Assembly (NCBI RefSeq): GCF_021556395.1
Contig: NZ_JAKGCS010000006.1
Span: 186,001 to 250,000, forward strand
Direction: 5' to 3'
DNA length: 64,000 nucleotides
From: Acuticoccus kalidii
Lineage (GTDB): Bacteria; Pseudomonadota; Alphaproteobacteria; Rhizobiales; Amorphaceae
Below the pieces are notes generated by a model. That model was not told where the DNA came from. It made no database searches and saw nothing but the letters and a program-made list of their open reading frames with translations. The translations under genes and the position numbers were made by a program. Shown piece by piece: positions 1-8,483 of this stretch (position 1 is the first letter of the stretch; the number at the start of each line of letters is the position of its first letter).

Positions 1-1
1 T

Positions 2-235
2 GTGCTCCTGCGCGCGACATGGGCCGACGCGGCGACGGGGCTTCTCGACATCCGGCGCCTCGGGCAAATGCTCGCGCGCGTCAAACACGATATCGTGCAC
101 CAGCGACTTGAGAAGATATCCCCACTCGCGGTGCCGATCATGCTCGAAATCGGGCGCGAGGTCGTTCAGGGTGAGGGCTCCGAGACCCTTCTCGCCGAAG
201 CGGCGGATGCGTTGGTTCAGGAGGCGATGGCGTGA
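2..235 (+). CDS. Ligase-associated DEXH-box DNA helicase, C-terminal end only
   Basis: Only the last 77 codons are inside the window; the gene starts to the left. The fragment (sequence around RRLGQMLARV and ISPLAVPIMLEIGRE) looks like the extreme C-terminus of the Lhr-like helicase encoded with LigD/LigB-type ligases. The assignment depends heavily on the next gene, pdeM, whose family is normally encoded directly after this helicase. The TGA stop overlaps the GTG start of pdeM by 4 bases, so the two are translationally coupled. No helicase motif is visible in this tail, so the call is partly contextual. Confidence 0.7.
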   Translation: MLLRATWADAATGLLDIRRLGQMLARVKHDIVHQRLEKISPLAVPIMLEIGREVVQGEGSETLLAEAADALVQEAMA

Positions 236-1020
236 GTTTGGACGACCGGCGTTCCCCGTATGGCATCGGTGCGATGACGGCCTTTTCGCTGCCCGGACCG
301 CAGGCTCCGGGGCGGACGACGCGCCGCCCGCGCCGCCCGGCCGAGCCGCTCGCGGCCCGTCTCGCCGGCATCGAGGCCGTGCTCGATCCGACCGGGGCGC
401 TCTATTGGCCGGCGGAGGGAACGCTCGTCGTCTCCGATCTCCACCTCGAAACCGGCTCGTCCTATGCCCGCTCCGGTCAGATGCTGCCGCCTTACGACAC
501 CGGCCTGACGCTCGCCCGCCTCGCCGAGGCGATGGCGCGCCACCGGCCGGACCGCGTCATCTCGCTGGGCGATTCCTTCCACGACCGGCGCGGGGCGGAG
601 CGGATCGCGGGCGCGGATCGGAAGCGCCTCCTCGCCCTCACGGAGGCGGCGCACTTCATCTGGGTGACGGGCAACCACGAGGCCGACAGTGCGCGCATCC
701 TGCCGGGTGAGGTGCACGAGGCCTACGCGCTCGGCGGCGTCACCTTCCGCCATATCCCGACCGAGGGGACGCCCGCCGGCCGGGAGGTCGCCGGTCATCT
801 CCACCCTGCGGCGTGGGTGACGGTGCGCGGGCGCACCTTGCGCCGGCGCTGCTTTTTCGGTTGTGCGGAGCGGCTCGTGATGCCGGCCTTCGGCTGTCTG
901 ACCGGCGGGCTGAGTGTCGCGGACGCGGCCTTTCGCGCACTCTGGCCCGATCCCAGCGGCACGCGGGCGCTGCTCCTCGGCCAGGATCGGGTCTACGCGT
1001 TGCCCGTGGCGCGACGCTAG
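232..1020 (+). CDS. pdeM: Ligase-associated DNA damage response phosphoesterase PdeM
   Basis: Calcineurin-like metallophosphoesterase of 262 residues. The metal-binding motifs occur in the expected order: DLHLE (69-73), GDSFHD (113-118), GNHE (147-150) and GHLHP (188-192). Members co-occur with a LigD/LigB-like ligase, an Lhr-like helicase and an exonuclease in a predicted bacterial DNA repair system; the upstream fragment fits that helicase. The GTG start at 232 overlaps the upstream stop, and an in-frame ATG at 274 is an alternative because residues 1-40 are low-complexity and Arg/Pro-rich. The ligase and exonuclease are not in the window and presumably lie to the left. Confidence 0.88.
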   Translation: MSLDDRRSPYGIGAMTAFSLPGPQAPGRTTRRPRRPAEPLAARLAGIEAVLDPTGALYWPAEGTLVVSDLHLETGSSYARSGQMLPPYDTGLTLARLAEAMARHRPDRVISLGDSFHDRRGAERIAGADRKRLLALTEAAHFIWVTGNHEADSARILPGEVHEAYALGGVTFRHIPTEGTPAGREVAGHLHPAAWVTVRGRTLRRRCFFGCAERLVMPAFGCLTGGLSVADAAFRALWPDPSGTRALLLGQDRVYALPVARR

Positions 1021-1060
1021 CGCGGCTCGCGGGGGCGGCGTTTCGATGCGTGCCGACGCG

Positions 1061-1075
1061 AAAGTTGCGAACTTT
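1061..1075. repeat. Short perfect inverted repeat between pdeM and the ATCase gene
   Basis: AAAGTT (1061-1066), a GCG spacer and AACTTT (1070-1075) form a 15-base inverted repeat followed by further T residues. It could be a weak AT-rich terminator for pdeM or an operator for the carbamoyltransferase gene, whose ATG lies 68 bases downstream. It stands out in very GC-rich surroundings, but no known binding consensus was recognised. Confidence 0.3.
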
Positions 1076-1142
1076 TTGTGCGAAGGCGTTCCCTCGCGCG
1101 TCGATCGGTTCTAGAAGCGCCTCGACACGAGAGGCCGCCACG

Positions 1143-2156
1143 ATGGATGCGACGCAACGAGCGGAGGGGCTCCGCACCCCTCTGCGTCATGTTCTCTCTT
1201 CCAGCCAGTTCGACCGGCAGTTCCTAGACTATCTCTATCAGCTCACGACGACGATCCGCCGTTTCGACAAGTCGCGAGAAGGGATCGTCTATCTACGGAG
1301 CCTTCTGCCGCACAAGCGGGGGATGCTCTATTTCACGCAGCCCTCGACGCGCACCTTCCTCTCCTTCCAATCCGCCTGCCACATTCTCGGAATCACCGCC
1401 TCGGAGATCCGCGACGCGGCGACCTCGTCGGAGCGGAAGGGCGAGAGCGTCGAAGATTCGCTGCGCACCTTTTCGAGCTATGTCGATCTCATCATCATGC
1501 GCTCGCCGATCGCGGGGCTGTGCGACCGCGTCGCCCAGCTTCTCGACGACACGCCGCGCCCGGTGCCGATCGTCAATGCCGGGTCGGGGCCGGACGAGCA
1601 TCCGACCCAGGCCCTCCTCGACATCTACACGCTGACCCGGAGCCTGCGCCTGCGCGGGGGGATCGACGGGAAGACCATCTGCATGGTCGGCGATCTGAAG
1701 CGCGGGCGGACGGTGCGATCCCTCTCCCGCCTCCTCACCAACTATGAGGACGTGAAGATCGTCTTCGCCTCGCCCGAGGCCTACCGCATCTCGGACGACC
1801 TGCGCCGCGATCTCATCAAAGCCGGTACCGCATTCGAGGAGACGACGGATTTCCTTCCCGCCATCGCCGAGGCCGACGCGATCTATATGACGCGGATCCA
1901 GGACGAGTACGATGTCGGCGGGGAGAATGCGACCGAGTACACGCGCTATCACCTCAAGGAACAGCATCTCTCGCTGCTCAAGGACGATTGCGTGATCATG
2001 CACCCGCTGCCGCGACGCGACGAGCTCGACCCCGCGATCGACAAGGATCCGCGGGCGAAATATTGGCGTCAGGAGCGCAATGGGATGTGGGTGCGGGTCG
2101 CCGTCCTCACGATGCTCTTCGGCGTCGACGACCGCGTGCAACTCCCAGACCTTTGA
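1143..2156 (+). CDS. Aspartate carbamoyltransferase-family protein (divergent PyrB)
   Basis: Protein of 337 residues in the aspartate/ornithine carbamoyltransferase fold. Residues 68-71 are STRT, the carbamoyl-phosphate motif, but in the context FTQPSTRTFLSF rather than the usual EPSTRTRxSFE. A KGES loop and an HPTQALLDIYT segment follow, and HPLPRRDELDP marks the aspartate-binding half. The known reaction is carbamoyl phosphate + L-aspartate -> N-carbamoyl-aspartate (pyrimidine synthesis). There is no pyrC or pyrI nearby; most bacterial pyrB genes sit with pyrC, so this could be a second copy or a specialised paralogue. The reading frame is open further upstream, but the ATG at 1143 is chosen because homology begins just after it. 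Its last 50 bases overlap the end of the convergent gene. Confidence 0.8.
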   Translation: MDATQRAEGLRTPLRHVLSSSQFDRQFLDYLYQLTTTIRRFDKSREGIVYLRSLLPHKRGMLYFTQPSTRTFLSFQSACHILGITASEIRDAATSSERKGESVEDSLRTFSSYVDLIIMRSPIAGLCDRVAQLLDDTPRPVPIVNAGSGPDEHPTQALLDIYTLTRSLRLRGGIDGKTICMVGDLKRGRTVRSLSRLLTNYEDVKIVFASPEAYRISDDLRRDLIKAGTAFEETTDFLPAIAEADAIYMTRIQDEYDVGGENATEYTRYHLKEQHLSLLKDDCVIMHPLPRRDELDPAIDKDPRAKYWRQERNGMWVRVAVLTMLFGVDDRVQLPDL

Positions 2157-3645
2157 AGGTCGGCACGCGGTTGATCAGACTGTGAATGACGCGGCTCACC
2201 GTCGGCGGCCGGATCGGGTCGGCGACGTCCGATTCCGCGAAGACCTCCTCCGCCTCGGACAGCGGCCGCCGCGGGATCGGGGTGAGGTGGTTGCGCCGTT
2301 CGCTGTTGAGATCGTCGATCAGCGCGATCAGTGATCCCGTTTCGGCGAGCGCCGTGGTGATCTTCTCTTCGGGCAGGCCGAGATGCTCGGCGATCAGGCT
2401 ATCGCGAATGCCGGCGATCCGCTCGCGCACGTCTGGCCGCTCGCGCCCGTCGATGATGAGGTCGCACTCGCTGTCATAACCCATCGAGCGGTTGTTGAGG
2501 TTCGCCGAGCCGACCTTGAGGAGCCGGTCGTCGGCGATCATCACCTTGGCGTGCACATAGATCGGCGTTCCGGCTGCATTTTCCGGATAGTAGGCGCGAA
2601 AGCGTCCATACCGATCGGCCTTCTCGACGAGGGAGAGGAGGCGAAGGCGCGCCGTGTCCATCGCCTCGGTTTCAAGCCATCCGTCGGCCGAGTCCGGGTT
2701 GACGAGGACGATCTCCGGCCCGTTCTCCTCCCCGAGGCGGGCGGCGATTACCTCCGCGATCGGGCGGGAGGCGAAATATTGGCTCTCGATATAAAGAAGC
2801 CGTTCGGCCGCCTCGATGATCGCGACGGTGGCCTTCTCGATCTCGCTGATCTGGGGACGGTCGTCGTATTCCGGGATGGTGCGGGCGATCGCGACGTCGA
2901 TATCGCGGAAATCGGTCAGGATATCGTCCGGCCAGGGGTCGTTCTCGGCGGTGACCGGATCGAGCGTCTCGCCGGTCGCCCAGCGCCAGCGATCGCGCGC
3001 CAATTCGGCAAGCGCCACAGCCGCGGGGCCGGACACGCAACTCGTCACATCGTGCCACGGCATCAGCGGTTCGCCACGCGGCGAGGCGCGACCCTTGCGG
3101 CCTTCCTCATGATCGCGCGTGTCCCAGCGCTGCACCGTCATGTCGATGCCGCCGCAAAAGGCGATCTTGTCGTCGATGACGAGGATCTTCATGTGCTGGG
3201 CCGAGAGGGGCGGGTGCGCGCTGTCGAGGCGGAAGTCGATTTCGCCGCCGAAGAACCATTGCAGCAGCACGTGCGGCGTCTCCCCGCGCGCCAGCGAGTG
3301 CACGAGGCCGATGTCCCATTTGAGGATCCGCACGTCGAGCGCGGGCCGGCTCTTGGCGAGCCATTCGAGGAACTTGCCGATCGGGTTCGGGCCGCGCACC
3401 GTCTGCTCTTCCGGTTCGAGCAGAATGCGGGCGTCGAAATCCCAGCCGATGAGGAGGATCGACCGCTCGGCCTTCAGCATCGCCTGCTTGGCGAGGCGGA
3501 AAAAGTCCGCCGCGTCGACGATCAGCGCGAAGCGATCCGCGCGATCGACGCGCCAGCACTCGCGATCGGGCACGACGACGGGCGAGGCTGCCGTCTCGGC
3601 GGAACGCGGCTCACCATGTTCTGACATTGTTGGTTGTTCCGACAT
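2107..3645 (-). CDS. Phospholipase D-family protein (cardiolipin synthase-like)
   Basis: Protein of 512 residues with the two HKD motifs (HxKx4D) of the phospholipase D superfamily: HMKILVID at 151-158 and HAKVMIAD at 365-372, each followed by a GG/GSANLNNRS-type motif. Family members hydrolyse or transfer phosphatidyl groups (phospholipase D, cardiolipin synthase). No signal peptide or N-terminal membrane segment is visible, unlike typical Cls enzymes, so a soluble PLD is more likely. The ATG at 3645 shares one base with the otsA stop (TAATG), so it is translated as the last gene of the trehalose operon. The C-terminus is Arg-rich (GRRRRR) and overlaps the convergent carbamoyltransferase gene by 50 bases. 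The substrate cannot be inferred. Confidence 0.85.
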   Translation of the reverse strand: MSEQPTMSEHGEPRSAETAASPVVVPDRECWRVDRADRFALIVDAADFFRLAKQAMLKAERSILLIGWDFDARILLEPEEQTVRGPNPIGKFLEWLAKSRPALDVRILKWDIGLVHSLARGETPHVLLQWFFGGEIDFRLDSAHPPLSAQHMKILVIDDKIAFCGGIDMTVQRWDTRDHEEGRKGRASPRGEPLMPWHDVTSCVSGPAAVALAELARDRWRWATGETLDPVTAENDPWPDDILTDFRDIDVAIARTIPEYDDRPQISEIEKATVAIIEAAERLLYIESQYFASRPIAEVIAARLGEENGPEIVLVNPDSADGWLETEAMDTARLRLLSLVEKADRYGRFRAYYPENAAGTPIYVHAKVMIADDRLLKVGSANLNNRSMGYDSECDLIIDGRERPDVRERIAGIRDSLIAEHLGLPEEKITTALAETGSLIALIDDLNSERRNHLTPIPRRPLSEAEEVFAESDVADPIRPPTVSRVIHSLINRVPTFKGLGVARGRRRRRAS

Positions 3646-5039
3646 TACCCGTCGACGGTCGCCTCGTCGTGGATCGAAACCAGGCGATCGAGGAAACGGC
3701 GCGACCATGCGGACGCGGTGTTGGTCATCACCTTGTCGTAGAGCGCTTCCCAGCGCTCGCGCCGTTCTTCGAGCGGCATCTGGATCGCCTGGCGCAAGCC
3801 GTCGGCGAGTTCGTCGATCGAGTAGGGGTTTACGATGACGGCCTCGGTCATCTCCTCCGCCGCGCCGGCGAAGCGGGAGAGGACGAGGACGCCCGGATCC
3901 TCGGGGTCCTGTGCCGCGATATACTCCTTCGCGACGAGGTTCATCCCGTCGCGCAACGGGGTCACCAAGCCGACCGACGAGGCGCGATAGATGCCGGCGA
4001 GCGAACGGCGCGGAAACGAGCGCGTGATGAAATGGATCGGCGTCCAGTCGAGATCGGAAAAGCGCCCGTTGATCCGGCCCGACAGCCCCTCGAGAAGCCG
4101 CTGGATTTCGAGATAGGCGCGCACCTCCGAGCGGGACGGCGGCGCGATTTGGAGGAGCGTGACCTCGCCTTTCGAATCGGGATGGAGTTCGAGGAGGCGC
4201 TCGAACGCGGTGAAGCGCTCCGGCAGGCCCTTCGAGTAGTCGATCCGGTCGACGCCGACGATCTGCTTCTGGTCGCCGAGCTCGTTCTTCATGAGGGCGT
4301 AGTGCTCGTGCCCCTCGCTCGTCTCGTGGAAGTTGGAGAAGGCGCTGGCGTCGATGCCGATCGGGAAGGCATCGGCGACGACTTGGCGCCCCATCGCGCG
4401 GATCGACCCGTCCGCCTCACGCTCGCCGTCCACCTCCTCGAAGAGATACCGCTCGAACGCGGACAGATGCTGGCCGGTCTGGAAGCCGACGAGATCGTAG
4501 GAGAGGAGCGCGCGGGTCAGCTCCTTGTGGTTCGGCAGCGCGGTCAGGATTTCCGGCACCGGAAAGGGGATGTGGAGGAAGAAGCCGATCGGGTTCTTCA
4601 CCCCCGCATTGCGCAGCATCTCGCCGAGAAAGAAGAAGTGATAGTCGTGCACCCAGACGATATCGTCCGGCCGCAGGAGCGGGATCAGGCGATCGGCGAA
4701 CCGCTCGTTGACGCGGCGATAGCCCTGCTCGAGACGCCGGTCGAAATCGGTGAGATCGAGCCGGTAATGGAGGGTCGGCCACAAGGCACGGTTCGCGAAC
4801 CCGGCATAGGACTCGTCATAGTCGGCCTGGGCGACGTCGATCGTCGCGGTCGACACATTGCCCGACTCGTTGAACCGAAGCGGGCCATATGTGCCTTCTT
4901 CGGACACCTCACCGGACCAGCCGAACCAGAGCCCGCCCCGTTCACGCAGAACGTCGACGAGGGCGACAGCGAGGCCCCCGGCCCGCCCCGTATCGGTCAG
5001 TGGGCCGACGCGGTTCGAGACGACAACGATGCGGGACAT
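3645..5039 (-). CDS. otsA: Trehalose-6-phosphate synthase
   Basis: GT20 glycosyltransferase of 464 residues making trehalose-6-phosphate from UDP-glucose and glucose-6-phosphate. Visible landmarks are SNR (8-10), the GRAGGL loop (18-23), WVHDYH (129-134), HIPFP (156-160) and VDRIDYSKG, the phosphate/nucleotide-binding region. The length is typical of bacterial OtsA. It lies 36 bases downstream of the GH15 gene and overlaps the PLD gene by 1 base. With otsB upstream in the same operon it completes the OtsA-OtsB route, used by alphaproteobacteria for osmotic and desiccation protection. Confidence 0.95.
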   Translation of the reverse strand: MSRIVVVSNRVGPLTDTGRAGGLAVALVDVLRERGGLWFGWSGEVSEEGTYGPLRFNESGNVSTATIDVAQADYDESYAGFANRALWPTLHYRLDLTDFDRRLEQGYRRVNERFADRLIPLLRPDDIVWVHDYHFFFLGEMLRNAGVKNPIGFFLHIPFPVPEILTALPNHKELTRALLSYDLVGFQTGQHLSAFERYLFEEVDGEREADGSIRAMGRQVVADAFPIGIDASAFSNFHETSEGHEHYALMKNELGDQKQIVGVDRIDYSKGLPERFTAFERLLELHPDSKGEVTLLQIAPPSRSEVRAYLEIQRLLEGLSGRINGRFSDLDWTPIHFITRSFPRRSLAGIYRASSVGLVTPLRDGMNLVAKEYIAAQDPEDPGVLVLSRFAGAAEEMTEAVIVNPYSIDELADGLRQAIQMPLEERRERWEALYDKVMTNTASAWSRRFLDRLVSIHDEATVDG

Positions 5040-5075
5040 GCTTAGGGCCTCATGGGTCTGCTGCCTGGAACGGCA

Positions 5076-6851
5076 CTAAATCACTTTATCCCAGCGCCTG
5101 GAAAGGCGCACGGCACCGTTGATGATCCCGACCATCGAATAAGTCTGTGGGAAGTTGCCCCAAAGCTGGTTCGTCTGCGGGTCGGTGTCTTCCGACAAGA
5201 GCCCGAGATGATTGCGGCAGGAGAGCATCGTTTCGTAGATCTCACGCGCCTCTTCGCGCCGATCCATTCGACCGAGCGCGTCGATGAACCAGAACGTGCA
5301 CACGTTGAACGCGGTTTCAGGGCGACCGAAATCATCAGCGGCGTGGTATCGATACAAATGATTTCCTCGGCGCAACTTTTCGCCAATCCGGTCGACGGTG
5401 GAGACGAAACGAGGATCGAGCGGGTCGATGAAACCCACTTCGGCCATCAGAAGGAGGGATGCGTCGAGATCCTCGCCACCGAAGGACTCAACAAAGGCGC
5501 CGGCTTTTTCGTTCCATGCTTCGGCGCAGATTTTGGCGTGCACCTCGTTCGCTCGCGCGCGCCAATGTTTCGGGCTGAGGCCGAGCTGATTGGCGATCTT
5601 GGCGAGACGGTCGAGCGCGGCCCAGCACATCAGCGAAGAGGAGGTGTGGACGCGGGCACGCGTGCGCAGCTCCCAGATGCCCGCGTCCGGTGCGTTGTGG
5701 AGCATGTAGGCGCGATCGCCGATCACCTCGAGATGGCGGAAATCCTCCATCGTGCCTTGGCGCATCAGGCGCTTGTCGAAAAAGGCCTGTGCGGCGGCGA
5801 GGACGATGTTGCCATAGACGTCGTGCTGGTGGTGTTCGTGCGCCTGGTTGCCGACGCGCACCGGCCCCATGCCGAGAAAGCCGGGGAGCTCGGCCGTGCG
5901 CTCCAGAAGATCCGCTTCGAGGCCGATCCCGAAGACCGGCTGAACATGGTCGCCCCGCGTCAGAGCGATCACGTCGCGGATATAGGTGAGATAGTTCTCC
6001 ATCGTCTCGAGGTCGGACAGCGCGTTGAGCGCGCGGACCACGAAGAAGGCGTCACGCAGCCAACAATAACGATAATCCCAATTGCGCTCCGAATAGGGCG
6101 CCTCCGGGATCGACGTCGTGACGGCGGCGACGATCGCGCCCGTTTCCTCGAAGGTGCACAGCTTCAGCGTGATCGCGGCGCGGATCACCGCCTCCTGCCA
6201 TTCGAGCGGAAGGCCGAGGCGGAGCGACCAGCGCTTCCAATAATATTCGGTCTCTTCCTGGAATTCGCGGCCGATGGTGGCGGGCCGCTCGGTCAGCGTT
6301 TCGTCCGGGCCGAGGAAAAGGTTGTACTCGCGCTCGAGTGCGAAGAACGTCTCGTCGCGGATGTAGGTGATCGGCGCATCCGTCGACAGGCGCAGCGTCG
6401 TCCCGTCGGAGACGAAGCGGACATGGTTCGAGCCGGAGGTGATCTGCGGCCGGGCCGTGCCCCAGCTGAAGCGCGGGCGCAGCACGATCCGCACGCGCGG
6501 CCGGCCGGAGACGGGCCGGATCCGGCGCACGATCTGCGCCGGACGGAACACGCGGCCGCGCGCGAAGAAGCGCGGGCAGAAATCGTCGATCTCGACCGTC
6601 GATCCGTCGGTCGCGATGAGGCGGGTCCGAAGGATCGCTGTGTTCTCGATATAATGCTGCTCGGAGTGGGAATAATCTTCCACTTCGATCGCGAACGCGC
6701 CGTCCTCCGGCTCGCCGTTGGAGCCGAGAAGGGCGTGGAAGACGGGGTCGCCATCGGGCCGCGGCAAACACCACCACAGGATCCGTGCCTTGTCGTCGAC
6801 GAGCGCCGAGATCGAGCAGTTGCCGATAATGCCGAGTGCGAGGGTGCTCAT
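5076..6851 (-). CDS. Glycoside hydrolase family 15 protein (glucoamylase/trehalase type)
   Basis: Protein of 591 residues matching the GH15 layout: an N-terminal beta-rich domain (from GIIGNCSISALVDD) and an (alpha/alpha)6 catalytic domain containing RNWDYRYCWLRDA and the C-terminal WGNFPQTYSMVG segment. GH15 enzymes invert alpha-glucosidic bonds; some bacterial and archaeal members with this N-terminus are trehalases rather than glucoamylases. No signal peptide is present, so it acts in the cytoplasm. It sits between otsB (4-base ATGA overlap) and otsA. Turnover of trehalose or of a related glucan is therefore a reasonable inference, but the substrate is not settled by sequence. Confidence 0.88.
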   Translation of the reverse strand: MSTLALGIIGNCSISALVDDKARILWWCLPRPDGDPVFHALLGSNGEPEDGAFAIEVEDYSHSEQHYIENTAILRTRLIATDGSTVEIDDFCPRFFARGRVFRPAQIVRRIRPVSGRPRVRIVLRPRFSWGTARPQITSGSNHVRFVSDGTTLRLSTDAPITYIRDETFFALEREYNLFLGPDETLTERPATIGREFQEETEYYWKRWSLRLGLPLEWQEAVIRAAITLKLCTFEETGAIVAAVTTSIPEAPYSERNWDYRYCWLRDAFFVVRALNALSDLETMENYLTYIRDVIALTRGDHVQPVFGIGLEADLLERTAELPGFLGMGPVRVGNQAHEHHQHDVYGNIVLAAAQAFFDKRLMRQGTMEDFRHLEVIGDRAYMLHNAPDAGIWELRTRARVHTSSSLMCWAALDRLAKIANQLGLSPKHWRARANEVHAKICAEAWNEKAGAFVESFGGEDLDASLLLMAEVGFIDPLDPRFVSTVDRIGEKLRRGNHLYRYHAADDFGRPETAFNVCTFWFIDALGRMDRREEAREIYETMLSCRNHLGLLSEDTDPQTNQLWGNFPQTYSMVGIINGAVRLSRRWDKVI

Positions 6852-7573
6852 GAGGCTTGCTCCGCGACGGTGTCGAGCCAGTGGTGCACCGCCGTGACTG
6901 TAGACAGTCGGTATTGCGCGGCGCTGGGGCCGTCACCGACTTTGATGCCGAAACCGCCGATGGCGGCGGCGGCGCGAATGCCGTCTTCGTCGGTCGTGTC
7001 GTCGCCGATGAAGATCGGTGTGCGACCGGCGAAGGGGGCGCGTTCCATGAAGAAATCGACCGCGGCGCCCTTGTCGAAGCCTTTGCCCTTCGCCTCGACG
7101 ACCATCTTGCCGTCGATGAGCTGAAGGGCCGGGAGATCGGCGATCAACGCGTTCATGGTGGCGAGAACCTCGTCCCGCCGGTCGGGTGCGGCGCGATAAT
7201 GGACGGCGAGCCCCGCGCCCTTGTCCTCGAGCTTCACGCCGTTGCCGATGAGCGGAGAGGCCTGCAATCGCTCCCGCAACGTCTCCATCTCGGCCGGCGG
7301 CGGCGCAGCTTCCACGGCCTCGCCCGGCTTCAGCCGTCGCTCCAGCCCGTGCATCCCCGCGACGGGAACCGGCACGCTGAGATATTGGTCGATCTGCGCG
7401 ACCTGCCGTCCGCTGACGACGGCGACGGCGCCGCCGAGCGCATCGACCAGTCGCATGAGGATCTCGGGCAAATCGGACGCGACGACGATACCGTCAGGCC
7501 GTTCGGCGATTTCGACCAAGGTGCCGTCGAAGTCGAGGAACAGCGCCGGATGGTCCGGCACAGGTGGTGTCAT
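6848..7573 (-). CDS. otsB: Trehalose-6-phosphate phosphatase
   Basis: HAD-superfamily phosphatase of 241 residues. Motif I is DFDGTLVE (14-21) with the nucleophilic Asp, and motif IV is GDDTTDEDG near residue 190; the central GMHGLERR and KGKGFDKG segments are typical of OtsB. It converts trehalose-6-phosphate to trehalose. The ATG at 7573 is chosen because homology starts immediately after it; the frame is open for 59 more codons upstream but runs through the end of nth. It is the first gene of otsB-GH15-otsA-PLD and begins 73 bases after the nth stop, leaving room for its own promoter, though none stands out. Confidence 0.93.
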   Translation of the reverse strand: MTPPVPDHPALFLDFDGTLVEIAERPDGIVVASDLPEILMRLVDALGGAVAVVSGRQVAQIDQYLSVPVPVAGMHGLERRLKPGEAVEAAPPPAEMETLRERLQASPLIGNGVKLEDKGAGLAVHYRAAPDRRDEVLATMNALIADLPALQLIDGKMVVEAKGKGFDKGAAVDFFMERAPFAGRTPIFIGDDTTDEDGIRAAAAIGGFGIKVGDGPSAAQYRLSTVTAVHHWLDTVAEQAS

Positions 7574-7646
7574 TTTATCGGTCCGGGCTGTTGTCAGGAG
7601 CGGGAACGGGCGACGAGTGCGCGGCCGCCGGGGCGACAATGCCGTC

Positions 7647-8483
7647 TCACCCGTGGTTCGGCAACACGCGTCGTTCGGGAGATTTGCACAAATCGTAGAC
7701 GACGCAGGCCTCGCAAATGGGCCGGCGCGCCTTGCACACGTGCCGGCCATGGAGGATCAGCCAGTGGTGCGCGCCATGGAGATAGCGCTCCGGTACGATC
7801 TTTTCGAGACCGCGCTCGACATCGTCCGGCGTCTTGCCCGGCGCGAGACCGAGCCTGTTGCCGATCCTGAAAATGTGCGTGTCGACCGCGATCGTCGGCT
7901 GCCCGAACGCGACGTTGAGAACGACGTTCGCCGTCTTCCGGCCGACGCCGGGAAGCGCCTGGAGCGCGTCGCGGTCGGCCGGGACCTCGCCGCCATATTC
8001 GTCGACCAGCGTTCGGGAGAGGGCGATGACGTTCTTCGCCTTGGTGTTGAAGAGGCCGATCGTCTTGATGTAGTCGCGCAGCCGCTCTTCGCCGAGATCG
8101 ACCATCTTTTGCGGGGTATCGGCGACCTCGAAGAGGGCGCGAGTGGCGCGATTGACGCCGACATCGGTCGCTTGTGCCGAGAGGGCGACGGCGACGAGCA
8201 GCGTGTACGGGTTCTTGTATTCGAGCTCGGTCTTCGGCTCGGGCAGCGCGTCGGCGAGGCGCTTGAAGAACGCCTCGGCCTCCGCCTTGGTGTAGCGCGA
8301 GCGGGGCGCCGATTTGGACCGCTTGGCGGCGGGTTTCGCGGCGCTCGCACGGGCCGCCTTGGTCGGCGTCGTCTTGGTTGCCGTCGCCTCGGTCGGCGTC
8401 GGTGCGGTGGGCTTCGTGGCGCCCGCTGGCTTGGCGCGCGTCCGTGCCGGGGGCGTCTTCACGGGATCGGTGGGCTCGGTCAT
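7647..8483 (-). CDS. nth: Endonuclease III with long low-complexity N-terminal extension
   Basis: Base-excision-repair DNA glycosylase/AP lyase of 278 residues; E. coli Nth has 211. The helix-hairpin-helix carries the catalytic Lys (LPGVGRKTANVV) and the catalytic Asp is in VDTHIFR. The C-terminal 4Fe-4S ligands fit C-x6-C-x2-C-x5-C (CKARRPICEACVVYDLC). The first 65 or so residues are Ala/Thr/Lys/Pro-rich and strongly basic, an extension absent from the E. coli enzyme, perhaps for DNA contact. The ATG at 8483 overlaps the upstream binding-protein stop by 4 bases. Confidence 0.95.
   Translation of the reverse strand: MTEPTDPVKTPPARTRAKPAGATKPTAPTPTEATATKTTPTKAARASAAKPAAKRSKSAPRSRYTKAEAEAFFKRLADALPEPKTELEYKNPYTLLVAVALSAQATDVGVNRATRALFEVADTPQKMVDLGEERLRDYIKTIGLFNTKAKNVIALSRTLVDEYGGEVPADRDALQALPGVGRKTANVVLNVAFGQPTIAVDTHIFRIGNRLGLAPGKTPDDVERGLEKIVPERYLHGAHHWLILHGRHVCKARRPICEACVVYDLCKSPERRVLPNHG

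Noticed and set aside
1061..1075. AAAGTT-GCG-AACTTT as a confident terminator
   Set aside because: The stem is short and AT-only, so it was listed only as an inverted repeat with low confidence.
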